Shown here in pieces: positions 32,323 through 41,577 of a DNA stretch of 64,000 nucleotides. Under the pieces are notes generated by a model. The model searched no databases and was not told the DNA's origin. It was given only the letters and a program-made list of their open reading frames with translations. Source of the stretch: Apopatosoma sp963618495 (GTDB taxonomy: Bacteria; Bacillota; Clostridia; Oscillospirales; CAG-272); contig CAVESF010000008.1 in NCBI GenBank assembly GCA_963618495.1, positions 3,489 through 67,488 on the forward strand, read 5' to 3'. The translations under genes and the position numbers were made by a program. Each line of letters starts with the position of its first letter. Positions within the stretch are counted from its first letter, which is position 1.

Positions 32323-34467
32323 TTAGTTGGAACGGTAGGAAATCTCTGTAATGATATCCGTTACAAAGCTTACCATTCGCTGAATAAGGTTCGTGAAAAG
32401 CATTATCAGGAAGACAATAAACATCATCGCCACGATAGTGAATATCGTCATACCTATATTTACGCCCATGGAATATCCGTGGGTTGTCATTATACCGAAG
32501 AAGAGAAGCATGCCCGTCCATACAAATGCGATACCTGTGAAGAGAGAGATGAATGTCTTCTCATCGAGGGTTGCAAAGTTGGAAACGATGGTTACGGGGA
32601 TGAAGAACACGGGGATGGGCATGAGTGAATAGCTGGACGCTATGAAAATGTCCTTGAGTGTACCTTCGCCGTCGAAAAGTGTTGTCAGGCACCAGTTTGC
32701 TACGCACCAGAGGAGGAGCGGAGCAACTACTGTGCTGATGCCGCCGAAGATAGAGCCTGTAGCGTTGCCGCCGCTGCCGGAATAGAGATAACCGGAGCCG
32801 ACATTGTTATAAGCAACGGAAAGTGCGGCGAGAATTACGATGAAGATAGAGGCGCGAACCGAGCCGCGTTTTTCATGCTTCAGATCCCAGTAGCCGTCGA
32901 AAGGATGCATCATCACATAGAATGCGTAAAGCACTTCTTCCTTGAAAGTTCTCTTTCCGCTCTTGGCTGTGGCGTTCTTGTTTACCTTGGCTGCATAGCC
33001 GAGTCCCTTTGCAAGGAGGAAGAGCGCGGCAACAATGATGGCAACGACAACGAGGAAGTATTTGCCTATCCATTCTCTGCGCAGAGCCTTGTAGGAATCG
33101 GAGTAGTTTGCCGTAGAATTTGCTGTCTTGAAAAACTTCATTGCCTCTTCGTAATCGCCCTGCTGATGGAGGTTTCTGCCCACGCCGACATAAGCTGCAT
33201 CGAAGTTGTTGTTTCTCTTCAGGATTTCTCTCCAGTTTTCGAGAGCCGAAGAATAGATTCTCAGTCTGTTGTAGTAGAGAGCGTTGTCAATGACATCGCC
33301 GTACTCCGTTCTCTTGTAGATGGTAATCGAGCTTGCCTCGGAGTCTACAACATAGAGGTCGGAGCCGAAGTATGCGAGAGCCGCGCCCTTCTTGAGGTTA
33401 CCAAGCTGTGCGCCCTTGTCGCCGAAAGCGAAGAGCAGGTTGCCCTCGGAATCGTATGTGTAAATCTTGGAGCGCTTTTCATCGAGTATCGACCACATTC
33501 CGTTCGGACCGATAGCGACATCCACTATCGAGGAAGGACCTGTGATAACATCACTGCTGCTACTCTTTGTCGAGCTGTGATCAAAGCTGATTTCACCGGC
33601 AGGAATGAAGAAGCCGTTTCGCGTCGTGATATCGTCGCCCGCGGAGTTCATTCTCTTTACGGGAGCGTAGTCCGCATTATTGCTTTCGATAGCGCTGATA
33701 AGGTCTGCATCATCCATACTGTTTGATGTAACCCAGATATAGCCCTCGTCGTCGAGCGCGAGGTTGTTGTACTCAGGAGAGATATAGGAAATGGAAACCG
33801 TATTCGGGAAGAGCATACGGCGGATACGCATTGCGAGCGGCACGGAAACTTTCTGTGTACCTACAAAGGTCTGGAAGTTGCCGTCCTCATCAAGTGCGAA
33901 AACGCCGGAATATGTTGCCGCGGAAACGACATACATTCTGCCCGAGTCGGATACGCCTATCGCAACAGGTGTAAACACCGTATCTTCGCCCATGACATCC
34001 GCTGTCGGCGCGCCTATGGTGCGGACGAAGTTGCCGAGCAGGTCAAATACAACTATTCTTGCGTTCTGCTTATCGCAGACATAGATGTACTCATCGTTTA
34101 CGAATGTACCCCTCGGCTCTGAAAGGCTGTCGGGAACCCCGTGCTCGTTATTGAATGTGGAAATTTCAAATCTGAATTTGAATTCGCTGTTGCAGACAAC
34201 GATTCTGTTGTTGCCTGTATCGGAGAGGTATATATTCATATCCTTATCAATGAATATATCCTTCGGCTCCTTGAGCTCTGTATCAATTCCTATTTCATAG
34301 GAGGAAACCACTCTGTCCGGAACATATACATCAGGCGAAATGCGCGCCTGACCGGCTATCGAGTAAGTATATGTCGAATAAGGGGAAGCCGCCGCGAACA
34401 TAGGGACTATCGAACCGAGAAGGAGCATCAGCATAAGTATGCAAAGAATTCTTGTTATTTTCTTCAT
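32323..34467 (-). CDS. NHL beta-propeller - TPR - Yip1-domain membrane protein
   Basis: A 714-residue protein with three recognisable parts. A signal peptide (1-27) is followed by NHL-like propeller blades (about 40-400; for example PKDIFIDKDMNIYLSDTGNNRIV and later EPRGTFVNDEYIYVCDKQNARI). A short TPR-like helical pair (about 415-465; WREILKRNNNFDAAYVGVGR) leads to a transmembrane helix near 472-490. The C-terminal 220 residues hold about five hydrophobic helices of the Yip1 type. The propeller and TPR would face outside. Its place between transporter genes suggests a structural or sensory part of the uptake system. Function unknown. Confidence 0.7.
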   Translation of the reverse strand: MKKITRILCILMLMLLLGSIVPMFAAASPYSTYTYSIAGQARISPDVYVPDRVVSSYEIGIDTELKEPKDIFIDKDMNIYLSDTGNNRIVVCNSEFKFRFEISTFNNEHGVPDSLSEPRGTFVNDEYIYVCDKQNARIVVFDLLGNFVRTIGAPTADVMGEDTVFTPVAIGVSDSGRMYVVSAATYSGVFALDEDGNFQTFVGTQKVSVPLAMRIRRMLFPNTVSISYISPEYNNLALDDEGYIWVTSNSMDDADLISAIESNNADYAPVKRMNSAGDDITTRNGFFIPAGEISFDHSSTKSSSSDVITGPSSIVDVAIGPNGMWSILDEKRSKIYTYDSEGNLLFAFGDKGAQLGNLKKGAALAYFGSDLYVVDSEASSITIYKRTEYGDVIDNALYYNRLRIYSSALENWREILKRNNNFDAAYVGVGRNLHQQGDYEEAMKFFKTANSTANYSDSYKALRREWIGKYFLVVVAIIVAALFLLAKGLGYAAKVNKNATAKSGKRTFKEEVLYAFYVMMHPFDGYWDLKHEKRGSVRASIFIVILAALSVAYNNVGSGYLYSGSGGNATGSIFGGISTVVAPLLLWCVANWCLTTLFDGEGTLKDIFIASSYSLMPIPVFFIPVTIVSNFATLDEKTFISLFTGIAFVWTGMLLFFGIMTTHGYSMGVNIGMTIFTIVAMMFIVFLIMLFTNLIQRMVSFVTDIITEISYRSN

Positions 34468-34486
34468 TATTATATATACCTCCTGC

Positions 34487-35371
34487 TCAGTCTTTCATAC
34501 CGGAAGTAGACATCGTCTCGATAATGTTGCTCTGCGTGATAACGAATACCGCCACAGGAACTATCATCATTACGACTGCGGAAGCCATGCCGACGCCGGC
34601 ACGGGCGATACCGCTGGATACTATCTGAGAGATAGCATAGTTGAATGTCTTGTACTGTTCGCTCATTATATAAATGGAAGAACCTGTCTGCCACAGACCC
34701 TGGAAAGAGTAAACTATCAGAGTCAGCCATGCAGGCTTAACCATCGGCATTGCTATAGTCCAGTATGTGCGGATTTCGGATGCGCCGTCCAGTCTCGCGG
34801 ATTCGAGAACCGTATCCGGAACGGAGGACTCCATAAACTGCATCATAAGGAACATACCGAGCGTACTGCCGCATGCGGGGATTATGATTGCCCAGTATGT
34901 ATCGACGAGGTGAAGTGCGCTCATCGTCATGAAATTGACAACCGAGCCGACCGTCGCATGGAACATGAGCGCGAGTCTTACCATTTTCTGCAGAGCTTTT
35001 CTGCCGGGAAACTTTATCTTGGAAACGGCATATGCGGCAAGAGAACCGCACACAAGGTTACCGAAAGTACCGCCGACGGAGATGAACACCGTATTGAATA
35101 TGTATCTGGAAAAAGGAACCCACGAGTCTGTCATCGCTTTGAACATATCGGAAAAGTTTGAAAGAGTCGGGTTTGCGACATAGAATCTCGGGGGATACAC
35201 CCAGAGCTCGTCAAGCGGCTTGAGCGACTGGATGATAGCGTAGTACATAGGGATAAACATGAAGAGTCCGAAAAGCACGAGGAAGAAGGTTATACCCGCG
35301 TCGCCTCCGACGGAACGGTTAAGGACAACTTTATGATTTCTGGTTCTTAATTTTGTAACTTTTCTCGCCAT
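34487..35371 (-). CDS. Carbohydrate ABC transporter permease (MalG-type), second pair
   Basis: A 294-residue permease with the MalG-like N-terminus GGDAGITFFLVLFGLFMFIPMYY, and EAA loop ESARLDGASEIRTYWTI followed by AMPMVKP. It overlaps none of its neighbours but begins 1 base after the MalF-type gene. Together with 35373-36335 it forms the first permease pair in the operon, adjacent to the solute-binding protein. Confidence 0.9.
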   Translation of the reverse strand: MARKVTKLRTRNHKVVLNRSVGGDAGITFFLVLFGLFMFIPMYYAIIQSLKPLDELWVYPPRFYVANPTLSNFSDMFKAMTDSWVPFSRYIFNTVFISVGGTFGNLVCGSLAAYAVSKIKFPGRKALQKMVRLALMFHATVGSVVNFMTMSALHLVDTYWAIIIPACGSTLGMFLMMQFMESSVPDTVLESARLDGASEIRTYWTIAMPMVKPAWLTLIVYSFQGLWQTGSSIYIMSEQYKTFNYAISQIVSSGIARAGVGMASAVVMMIVPVAVFVITQSNIIETMSTSGMKD

Positions 35372-35372
35372 A

Positions 35373-36335
35373 TTACTGTCCCACCTTCGAAAGTATTTTC
35401 TTTACCAGCATGTTTGCGCCTATCATGATAAAGAAGAGTATTGTTGCTATAGCCGAAGCATAGCCGACCTCAAATCGCTGACCGCCGTAGTCCTCGAGAT
35501 GATGCATTATCGTATGAGCCGCGTAGTTTACGCTGGGGAAGCCCGCGAGCGTTGTAACTATCGCGCCGAAACCAAATGACGATGTAATGGACATGATGGC
35601 ACCGAAAAGAAGCTGCGGCTTCATATTCGGGAGCGTTATGTACCAGAGTTCCTGCCAACGGTTTCGTACACCGTCCACGGCACCCGCCTCAAACTGGTCC
35701 TTGCTGACCGTCTGCAGACCGCCGATGAACGAAAGGAACGAAACGCCGAGCGATGTCCAGAGGGCAACGACTATACAGAGCGGCATGACATATTTTGCAT
35801 TCTGGAACCACTGTATAGGCTCGGTGATAACCTCCAGCTTAAGGAGGATGTAGTTTGCATAGCCGTATGAGTCACCGCTGAAGAATACCATCCATACGGT
35901 GTAGATACCGCCCGAGATAGACGGTGCATAGAAGATAAGCGTTACAAACGACCTTATCTTCGGAGGAAGCTCGTTTATAAACCATGCGACGAGGAACGAG
36001 AGCAGGTATGAAACAGGTCCCGTTACAGCCGCGAAAATAAGCGTGTTCTGAACAGCCGTGAGGAATACATCGTCGTCCACGAAAAGACGGACATAGTTCT
36101 CAAAGAATACGAACTGCGGCGCTTCTATAAGGTTGAATATTGTAAAGCTGAAGAAAAGCGAGAGGATAACCGGACCTATCGTGAACAGTATGAACACGAA
36201 GTAGAAAGGAAAGCACATGATATACGCTGCGTAATTGCGCTTCATTTCTTTCAGTGTCCACTGGAACATCGACATTTCCTTGCGGGAAACCGGCTTTTTG
36301 CCCATCTGCTTCTCAGCAACAGTTTCTGTAGACAT
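35373..36335 (-). CDS. Sugar ABC transporter permease (MalF-type), second pair
   Basis: A 320-residue membrane permease. A ~35-residue cytosolic tail precedes the first helix (AYIMCFPFYFVFILFTIGPVILSLFF). The EAA loop reads EAGAVDGVRNRWQELWYITL followed by PNMKP. Six helices are predicted. It lies 69 bases downstream of the large solute-binding protein, so the two are likely partners. Confidence 0.9.
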   Translation of the reverse strand: MSTETVAEKQMGKKPVSRKEMSMFQWTLKEMKRNYAAYIMCFPFYFVFILFTIGPVILSLFFSFTIFNLIEAPQFVFFENYVRLFVDDDVFLTAVQNTLIFAAVTGPVSYLLSFLVAWFINELPPKIRSFVTLIFYAPSISGGIYTVWMVFFSGDSYGYANYILLKLEVITEPIQWFQNAKYVMPLCIVVALWTSLGVSFLSFIGGLQTVSKDQFEAGAVDGVRNRWQELWYITLPNMKPQLLFGAIMSITSSFGFGAIVTTLAGFPSVNYAAHTIMHHLEDYGGQRFEVGYASAIATILFFIMIGANMLVKKILSKVGQ

Positions 36336-36404
36336 TTGATTTTCTCCTTTATCAAGTATTTCTTCTCCGGAAAGCGGAAGTCTGCCGCTTTCCGGAGGTG
36401 TTGA

Positions 36405-39400
36405 TTAACCGAACAGGTCGTAATTTGAGGGAACGAAGAAGTTGCGCTTCAGCTCTGCTCTCTTTCTTTCCATCTCGCGGTTTATCGTATCGACATAACC
36501 GAGGAGCTCATCGCTCGGGTTTGCGCCGTTGTTATAAACCTCAAGGTAAGCAAAGTTTACATAGCGGGAGATGATGTAGCTTCCGGGCATTTCAGGCATA
36601 CACTTGAGCACCTTGAACTGCTCGCTGAGCACCTTGGATTCGCTTGCCGACCATGACATCTCGGAGAATGCCTCGTAGTTTGCCGTAGCGTACTTGCCGG
36701 CAGGACCGAGAAGCGCTACCAGCTCGTTTGCGTATGCGCTCTGGATTTCCGTGCGCATCCACCACTCCATGAATTTGAAGGCTGTGTTCTTCTTCTCTTC
36801 CGCATCTCTCATTACGACCATCGCCGTAACGGAGCCTATCGTTGTCTTGTCAACAGTGCCGTCTTCGCGGACAGTACCGGGGATATTTGTGAAGCCCCAG
36901 AGTCCGTTCAGCTCTGTTGCGAATATTGTGAACTGATTGTAGAATGTGATATAGTCAGCTATGATTATCGGAATTTCGCCCGTTCTGAAACGGTTTGCCG
37001 CATCATAGGTCTTGGGAAATTTCTTGTGTGTGTAAAGCTCGCACATTTCGGTGAATGCATCGAGCGCAACATCCGTATCATAAGATATCGTCGTGCCGCC
37101 GTTTGTATACAGCGTGCCGCCCTTCTGATAAAGGAAGATATTGAACATTTCGTTGTAGCCCATGCCGACTTCATAGTTGTTGGAAATGAGCGTTTCGGAA
37201 ATGGTTTCGAATTCATCCCATGTTTCAGGTGCCTTCGTTATGCCGAGCTCCGCGAGGATGTCCTTTCTGTAGAACATGACGCTGAAGCTCTGTGTAAGCG
37301 GTATACCATAAACTGCCTTTTCGCCGTCGGGACTGTCGAGAGCGACAGTCAGAGGCGTCCATGCGCTATCGTGGAATCTTCCTTTCAGCGTTTGGAAATC
37401 GTCGCAGTCATAGAGGTTTACAACCGCGCCGCGGACAGCATAGTTGATAACGGTAGAGGAAGGCTCCTCCATCATTATATCGGGACCTACGCCTGCGAAC
37501 ACCGCGGGAAGCAGTGCGCCTGCCGTAACAACTTTCATATTTACAGATATATTCGGCTCCACCGATGAGAAGTTGTTGCTTACAAGGTCACGGATGAGCT
37601 GTGCGCGCTCACGGGAGATTGTGGTCCATACGGTAAGCTCCGTCATACCCTCGCCGACTTCAACTGCGCCGAACGAAGAGTTGTCGCGGAAGAAGCTCCA
37701 TACGAAAGCGGAAACCTCAAAGCCGAAGTTTTCAAAGAAGTTGCCCTTCGCCTTGTATTCCTTCTTATCGAGTGTTGCCTCAGCGGGAGCGACTACGAGA
37801 TAGTCCATTTTCAGAGTCTGCGATGTGACTGTATTGAGCCATGTGCCGAGGTTACCGATATCGGTCTTGAGAGCAGTGAAGTTCTTGGCTATCTGACGCT
37901 CGCTGTTCTTGGACATCGTCTCGAGACGGCGTGCAATCTTTTCGAGTGTAGCCTGGTTCGAGCTGCCGCCGCCGGTAATCTGTTCAAAGCGTTTTGCGAT
38001 ATCAAAAAGCTCTGTGGAAAGCTCTCTCATTCTCTTTATTTCCGAAGGAATACGGGAATAGAACTTATAATCCTGATAAGAGTCCGGAGAAGGACCTGTT
38101 ATCGAAAGTATCTTCAGATATATATTGTTTATCTCGGTAAGAGCTCTGCGTACCTCGGATATGATTCCGCCGAGCTCGCCGAGTGTAACCTCGAGAGAAA
38201 ATGTGTGCGTTCCTTTTTCAAGATAAAAGTCAAAGGCTTCGCCGTCAACGCCGAGCGCAGAGAACTGCCAGTCGGAATTATAGATGAAGTTGACATTGTT
38301 TGCCTCATAAAACGGAATCTCGCCGTCTATGCGCAGGCGTCTCGACACGTAAAGACCCTGAACCACATTCTGAAGGAATCTGGAGTAGATTTTGTAGTAT
38401 CCGTCCTCGGGAACAGTCACCGTCCACTCTATCCACTGACCCATGGTCGACCAGTTGGAGCCGCCGATTACATTGCAGAGAATGTAGCTTGCGTGCTGAG
38501 GGCTGTTTATTGAAGAAGAACGGTCGTTGTCCGGATAAAGCGTCTTGTCCGATGTGGCGCTCGCGTTTTCAGCCTCAATCTTTATCGGCGTGGCGGAAGT
38601 AGCGTTGTTCGGCTTTGAGTCGTTTAGCTTGCGGTACTCCTCGTATGTAAGCTCGTCTGTAACGGCTGTGAGGCGAATCTCATCCAGCACGACAGGCTCT
38701 CTCTGACCGGTAAGCGAAATCGTATTTTCGCCCGCCTTGAGGTAGAACCAGAAGTTGCCGTTGTTGTAGCCGGTCGGGTCGCTTACATAGTAGGTGCGCC
38801 ATTCGGGCGCTTCATACTTCTGCGGACGAGCATCGTTGCCGCTTGCATCCTTATCAAAGACGATATTGCCGTTTTCATCGTACTTGTATTCGTCCTTCCA
38901 GATTTTTGTCATCAGAAGGTTTCTTACCTCGGTGAAAGGAACTTCGCCGTTGATTCTGAGCGTTCTTTCTATGTTGCTCGCTTTCGCCTTTATCGGGTAG
39001 TAATCCCACTCGATGGCATAAAGTCCGTCCTCAGGCACGGTTACTTTGTACTCGACGGTACCGATATCCGGCGTCTGGAGAACATCCTTTCTGCCGTCAA
39101 GCTCATCGAGCTTTTCAAAAGGCAGAGCGGCGTCCTTGTCGGTCATTCCCGAGGGATACGTGAAGCTTGTATATCCGGAAGCCTTTATTACGATGGGCTC
39201 GCCGGTATATCTCTTCATGCCGGAATATCTTGCGTAGTATGTGCTCCATGTGATGTCGTTAAGCTGCTCGAGCGCTTCCGCAAAGCTGTCCGACTCTGAA
39301 CTTCCCGATGAAGTCGTGGTCGTATCAGCTGCAAAAAGCGTCGTCGCGCCGCATATCGTCATGCACAGTGCAAGCGCAAAAGCAAGCAATCTTGTGAATT

Positions 39401-39413
39401 TCGATTTTTCCAT
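36405..39413 (-). CDS. Giant extracellular solute-binding protein with N-terminal carbohydrate-binding-like domains
   Basis: A 1002-residue secreted protein. The start is ATG 39413 behind GGAGG (39424-39420); a longer frame upstream has no signal or ribosome site. The signal peptide ends near ATTLFAA (about 28) and has no lipobox Cys. Two beta-sandwich domains follow (about 40-270 and 285-440), each with an IE...G...Y-rich pattern like CBM6/35-type sugar-binding modules. A helical linker (about 445-560) leads to a periplasmic-binding-protein fold (about 610-1000, ELTVWTTISRE, GPDIMMEEP, YGIPLTQSFSVMFYRKDIL), as in family 1 sugar-binding proteins. First gene of the operon. Confidence 0.85.
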   Translation of the reverse strand: MEKSKFTRLLAFALALCMTICGATTLFAADTTTTSSGSSESDSFAEALEQLNDITWSTYYARYSGMKRYTGEPIVIKASGYTSFTYPSGMTDKDAALPFEKLDELDGRKDVLQTPDIGTVEYKVTVPEDGLYAIEWDYYPIKAKASNIERTLRINGEVPFTEVRNLLMTKIWKDEYKYDENGNIVFDKDASGNDARPQKYEAPEWRTYYVSDPTGYNNGNFWFYLKAGENTISLTGQREPVVLDEIRLTAVTDELTYEEYRKLNDSKPNNATSATPIKIEAENASATSDKTLYPDNDRSSSINSPQHASYILCNVIGGSNWSTMGQWIEWTVTVPEDGYYKIYSRFLQNVVQGLYVSRRLRIDGEIPFYEANNVNFIYNSDWQFSALGVDGEAFDFYLEKGTHTFSLEVTLGELGGIISEVRRALTEINNIYLKILSITGPSPDSYQDYKFYSRIPSEIKRMRELSTELFDIAKRFEQITGGGSSNQATLEKIARRLETMSKNSERQIAKNFTALKTDIGNLGTWLNTVTSQTLKMDYLVVAPAEATLDKKEYKAKGNFFENFGFEVSAFVWSFFRDNSSFGAVEVGEGMTELTVWTTISRERAQLIRDLVSNNFSSVEPNISVNMKVVTAGALLPAVFAGVGPDIMMEEPSSTVINYAVRGAVVNLYDCDDFQTLKGRFHDSAWTPLTVALDSPDGEKAVYGIPLTQSFSVMFYRKDILAELGITKAPETWDEFETISETLISNNYEVGMGYNEMFNIFLYQKGGTLYTNGGTTISYDTDVALDAFTEMCELYTHKKFPKTYDAANRFRTGEIPIIIADYITFYNQFTIFATELNGLWGFTNIPGTVREDGTVDKTTIGSVTAMVVMRDAEEKKNTAFKFMEWWMRTEIQSAYANELVALLGPAGKYATANYEAFSEMSWSASESKVLSEQFKVLKCMPEMPGSYIISRYVNFAYLEVYNNGANPSDELLGYVDTINREMERKRAELKRNFFVPSNYDLFG

Positions 39414-39486
39414 TTGGATCCTCCTAAAAAGATGGGGTATATCACTTTCGTGACGCACATATTTTCTCTCTGAAATATGCCTTAAT

Positions 39487-39515
39487 ATAATATCATATAA
39501 GCGCCGCAAAGTCAA
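39487..39515 (-). promoter_or_regulatory. Promoter of the transport operon
   Basis: On the minus strand TTGACT (39515-39510), 17 bases, TATTAT (39492-39487), about 74 bases upstream of the solute-binding-protein ATG. Confidence 0.7.
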
Positions 39516-39940
39516 GAAGCACAGAGCAAGGTTTTCCCGTGCAAAAAGGCTTTGCGGACGGCAAAACGGCGCTTTTTTCCGAACATTTTTGCCTCGGTGT
39601 CCGTTTTTTGCATTTTTCCGGCATTTTCGGATGAAAGTGCGGAGTTTTGCGCTTTTTTTGAGTTTTGTCGCCCGCCGCAACCGTGAGGTTGCACAAGTTT
39701 TGCAGAATTGCGATTTTTCTTTGATTTCGCCGCTTTTTCAGCCGTTTTTTGGCTTTTTTCGTCGTCAACCTGCAATTTGCAATTTATTTCCGCAACCGCA
39801 AATTGCTTTTTGCGATAAACTTTTGTCAGTGAAGTCCGTAAAAATACCCCTGACTTTATGTGCAATTTTCATAATTTCCGCCTGCGTTTTTTGACGCATT
39901 GTCATTTTTCACAAAAGTTTTCAATCGGTTTACTTTTAGT
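39516..39940. other. Long non-coding upstream region, strongly T-rich on the plus strand
   Basis: No supported gene. The plus strand is T-rich with interspersed Cs and Gs (A-rich on minus). It holds a perfect short hairpin GCAACC/GGTTGC (39678-39693) and an inverted pair GCAATTTG/CAAATTGC (about 39773-39806). These could be regulator sites for the transport operon. The Lys-rich minus frame here is probably spurious. Confidence 0.5.
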
Positions 39941-39951
39941 TTTAAAAATGT

Positions 39952-39990
39952 AAAAAAAACAGGGCAAAACGACGATTTTAGCCCTGTTTT
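39952..39990 (-). terminator. Intrinsic terminator after mnmA
   Basis: On the minus strand AAACAGGGC pairs with GCCCTGTTT over a 20-base interior, followed by TTTTTTTT-rich sequence. Strong and about 65 bases past the mnmA stop. Confidence 0.85.
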
Positions 39991-40055
39991 ATATTAGAAT
40001 ATTAGATTTTCTTGTTTTTGCCGTCAAAATGCGTCGGGCAGACAAAGCCGCTTTT

Positions 40056-41081
40056 TCAGTCTATAAAACCGCCGAAAAGCACATCGTCTCCGTCATAGAA
40101 AACGGCGCTCTGACCCGGGGTTGCGGCGCGCACAGGCACCGCTGTTTTCACATATGCCCTGCCGTCCGAAACAGTCACCTCGGCGTCCACGGGCTTTGCA
40201 GCATAGCGCACCTTGACCTGCGCGCGGACAGTACCCTCAAAAGGCGCAAGCTTCGCGAAATTGAGCGACGAGCAGGTAAATTCCGTGCTGAAAAGTGCGC
40301 TCTCATTCGATACAGTTATTGTATTGTTTTCGGCATCGATTCTCGATATGAATACGGGCTTTCCCGCAGAGATTCCGAGTCCCTTGCGCTGACCCACGGT
40401 ATAGTGCGCTATGCCCTTGTGCCTGCCGAGAACCCTACCGTTTTCATCTATGAAATCGCCCTCGGGAAGCTTGCCGACAGCCGCCTCTATGAAAGCGGCA
40501 TGGTCGCCGTCGGGGATGAAACAGATATCCTGACTCTCGCCCTCCGGCACATCTATCCCGCTCTTGCGCGCCAGTTCTTTCACTTCGCTTTTATTATCGG
40601 CAAAAAGCGGACAATAGAGCATGGAAAGCTCCTTCTGCGTGAGATTCCAGAAAACATAGCTCTGGTCTTTTCTTGCGTCCGCGCCCTTTTTTGGATAATA
40701 TCTGCCGCTTTCCTCATCATAACCTATGCCGCAGTAATGTCCCGTGGCAATCTTCTCTGCGCCGATGCTCCCGGCAATGCGGCAAAGCTCCGCCATTTTC
40801 ACATATCTGTTGCATAGCGTGCATGGATTCGGCGTTCTCGCGCGGCAGTATTCCGAGATGAAATTTTTCTTCACGCATTCGTCGAATTTCTCTCTGCAAT
40901 CGACGATATGAAGCGGTATACCGAGTTTTTTTGCGTTAATCTCGGCAGGTAAGGTGTCGGTATGCTCGCTCATCACGAGTATCGCGCCCTCGACGTCATA
41001 TCCCTCATTAAGCAAGCGGACGGCGCTGAATGTACTGTCAACGCCGCCGCTCATACCAAGCAGTATTTTTTTCTTACTCAT
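40056..41081 (-). CDS. mnmA: tRNA-specific 2-thiouridylase MnmA
   Basis: A 341-residue PP-loop enzyme that inserts sulfur at U34 of Lys, Glu and Gln tRNAs. The start is ATG 41081, inside the iscU stop (ATGAGTAA). The PP-loop LGMSGGVDSTFS (about 8-19), the first catalytic Cys (PNPCTLCN) and the second (DICFIP near 200) are present, as is GQRKGLGIS. It is about 20 residues shorter than E. coli MnmA, mainly at the C-terminus. iscU and iscS upstream supply sulfur. Confidence 0.95.
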   Translation of the reverse strand: MSKKKILLGMSGGVDSTFSAVRLLNEGYDVEGAILVMSEHTDTLPAEINAKKLGIPLHIVDCREKFDECVKKNFISEYCRARTPNPCTLCNRYVKMAELCRIAGSIGAEKIATGHYCGIGYDEESGRYYPKKGADARKDQSYVFWNLTQKELSMLYCPLFADNKSEVKELARKSGIDVPEGESQDICFIPDGDHAAFIEAAVGKLPEGDFIDENGRVLGRHKGIAHYTVGQRKGLGISAGKPVFISRIDAENNTITVSNESALFSTEFTCSSLNFAKLAPFEGTVRAQVKVRYAAKPVDAEVTVSDGRAYVKTAVPVRAATPGQSAVFYDGDDVLFGGFID

Positions 41082-41538
41082 GGTCGTGGTCATGCACATG
41101 GTTGTGCTCGGCATCATGCTCGCAGCATGAACAACAGCCCGTGCACTCCGCGCCGGGAATCTCCTTTGCGATGCCGTTTTTCTTATAGTAGTCGGCAATA
41201 GCCGCGCGAACAGCCTCCTCGGCAAGCACGGAGCAATGTATCTTTATCGGAGGAAGTCCGTCAAGTGCCTCGATAACAGCCTTGTTTGTGAGTTTGAGCG
41301 CATCGTCAACGCTCTTTCCCTTTATCAGCTCGGTTGCCATCGACGATGTGGCAACAGCTGCACCACAGCCGAATGTCTTGAATTTCACATCGGTTATGAT
41401 GCCGTTATCTATTTTGAGATAGATTCTCATTATATCGCCGCATTTTGCGTTGCCTACCTCACCTATACCGTCGGCGTTTTCTATTTCGCCTACATTTCTC
41501 GGGTGCATGAAGTGGTCCATTACTTTTTCGGAATACAT
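41074..41538 (-). CDS. iscU: IscU/NifU-like Fe-S scaffold with Cys/His-rich tail
   Basis: A 154-residue scaffold. The three cluster ligands C33 (AKCGD), C58 (GCGAAVATSS) and C102 (HCSVLA) are at normal spacing, with Asp35. After residue 130 comes a tail not seen in ordinary IscU: five Cys and six His in the last 23 residues (TGCCSCCEHDAEHNHVHDHD). The tail looks like an extra metal site, for example for iron or zinc. It lies between iscS and mnmA and starts 39 bases after iscS. Confidence 0.92.
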   Translation of the reverse strand: MYSEKVMDHFMHPRNVGEIENADGIGEVGNAKCGDIMRIYLKIDNGIITDVKFKTFGCGAAVATSSMATELIKGKSVDDALKLTNKAVIEALDGLPPIKIHCSVLAEEAVRAAIADYYKKNGIAKEIPGAECTGCCSCCEHDAEHNHVHDHDHE

Positions 41539-41577
41539 ATTATTCCCTCCTTTTATATGAAATAAATTACTTTCGTT

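Noticed and set aside
39414..39680. In-frame extension of the giant binding protein upstream of 39413
   Set aside because: It would bury the signal peptide, spans the promoter, and the ATG at 39413 has GGAGG.
39493..39768. Lys-rich minus-strand reading frame of about 91 codons
   Set aside because: It has no ribosome site, overlaps the operon promoter, and its Lys/Arg bias follows from the A-rich composition of the strand.
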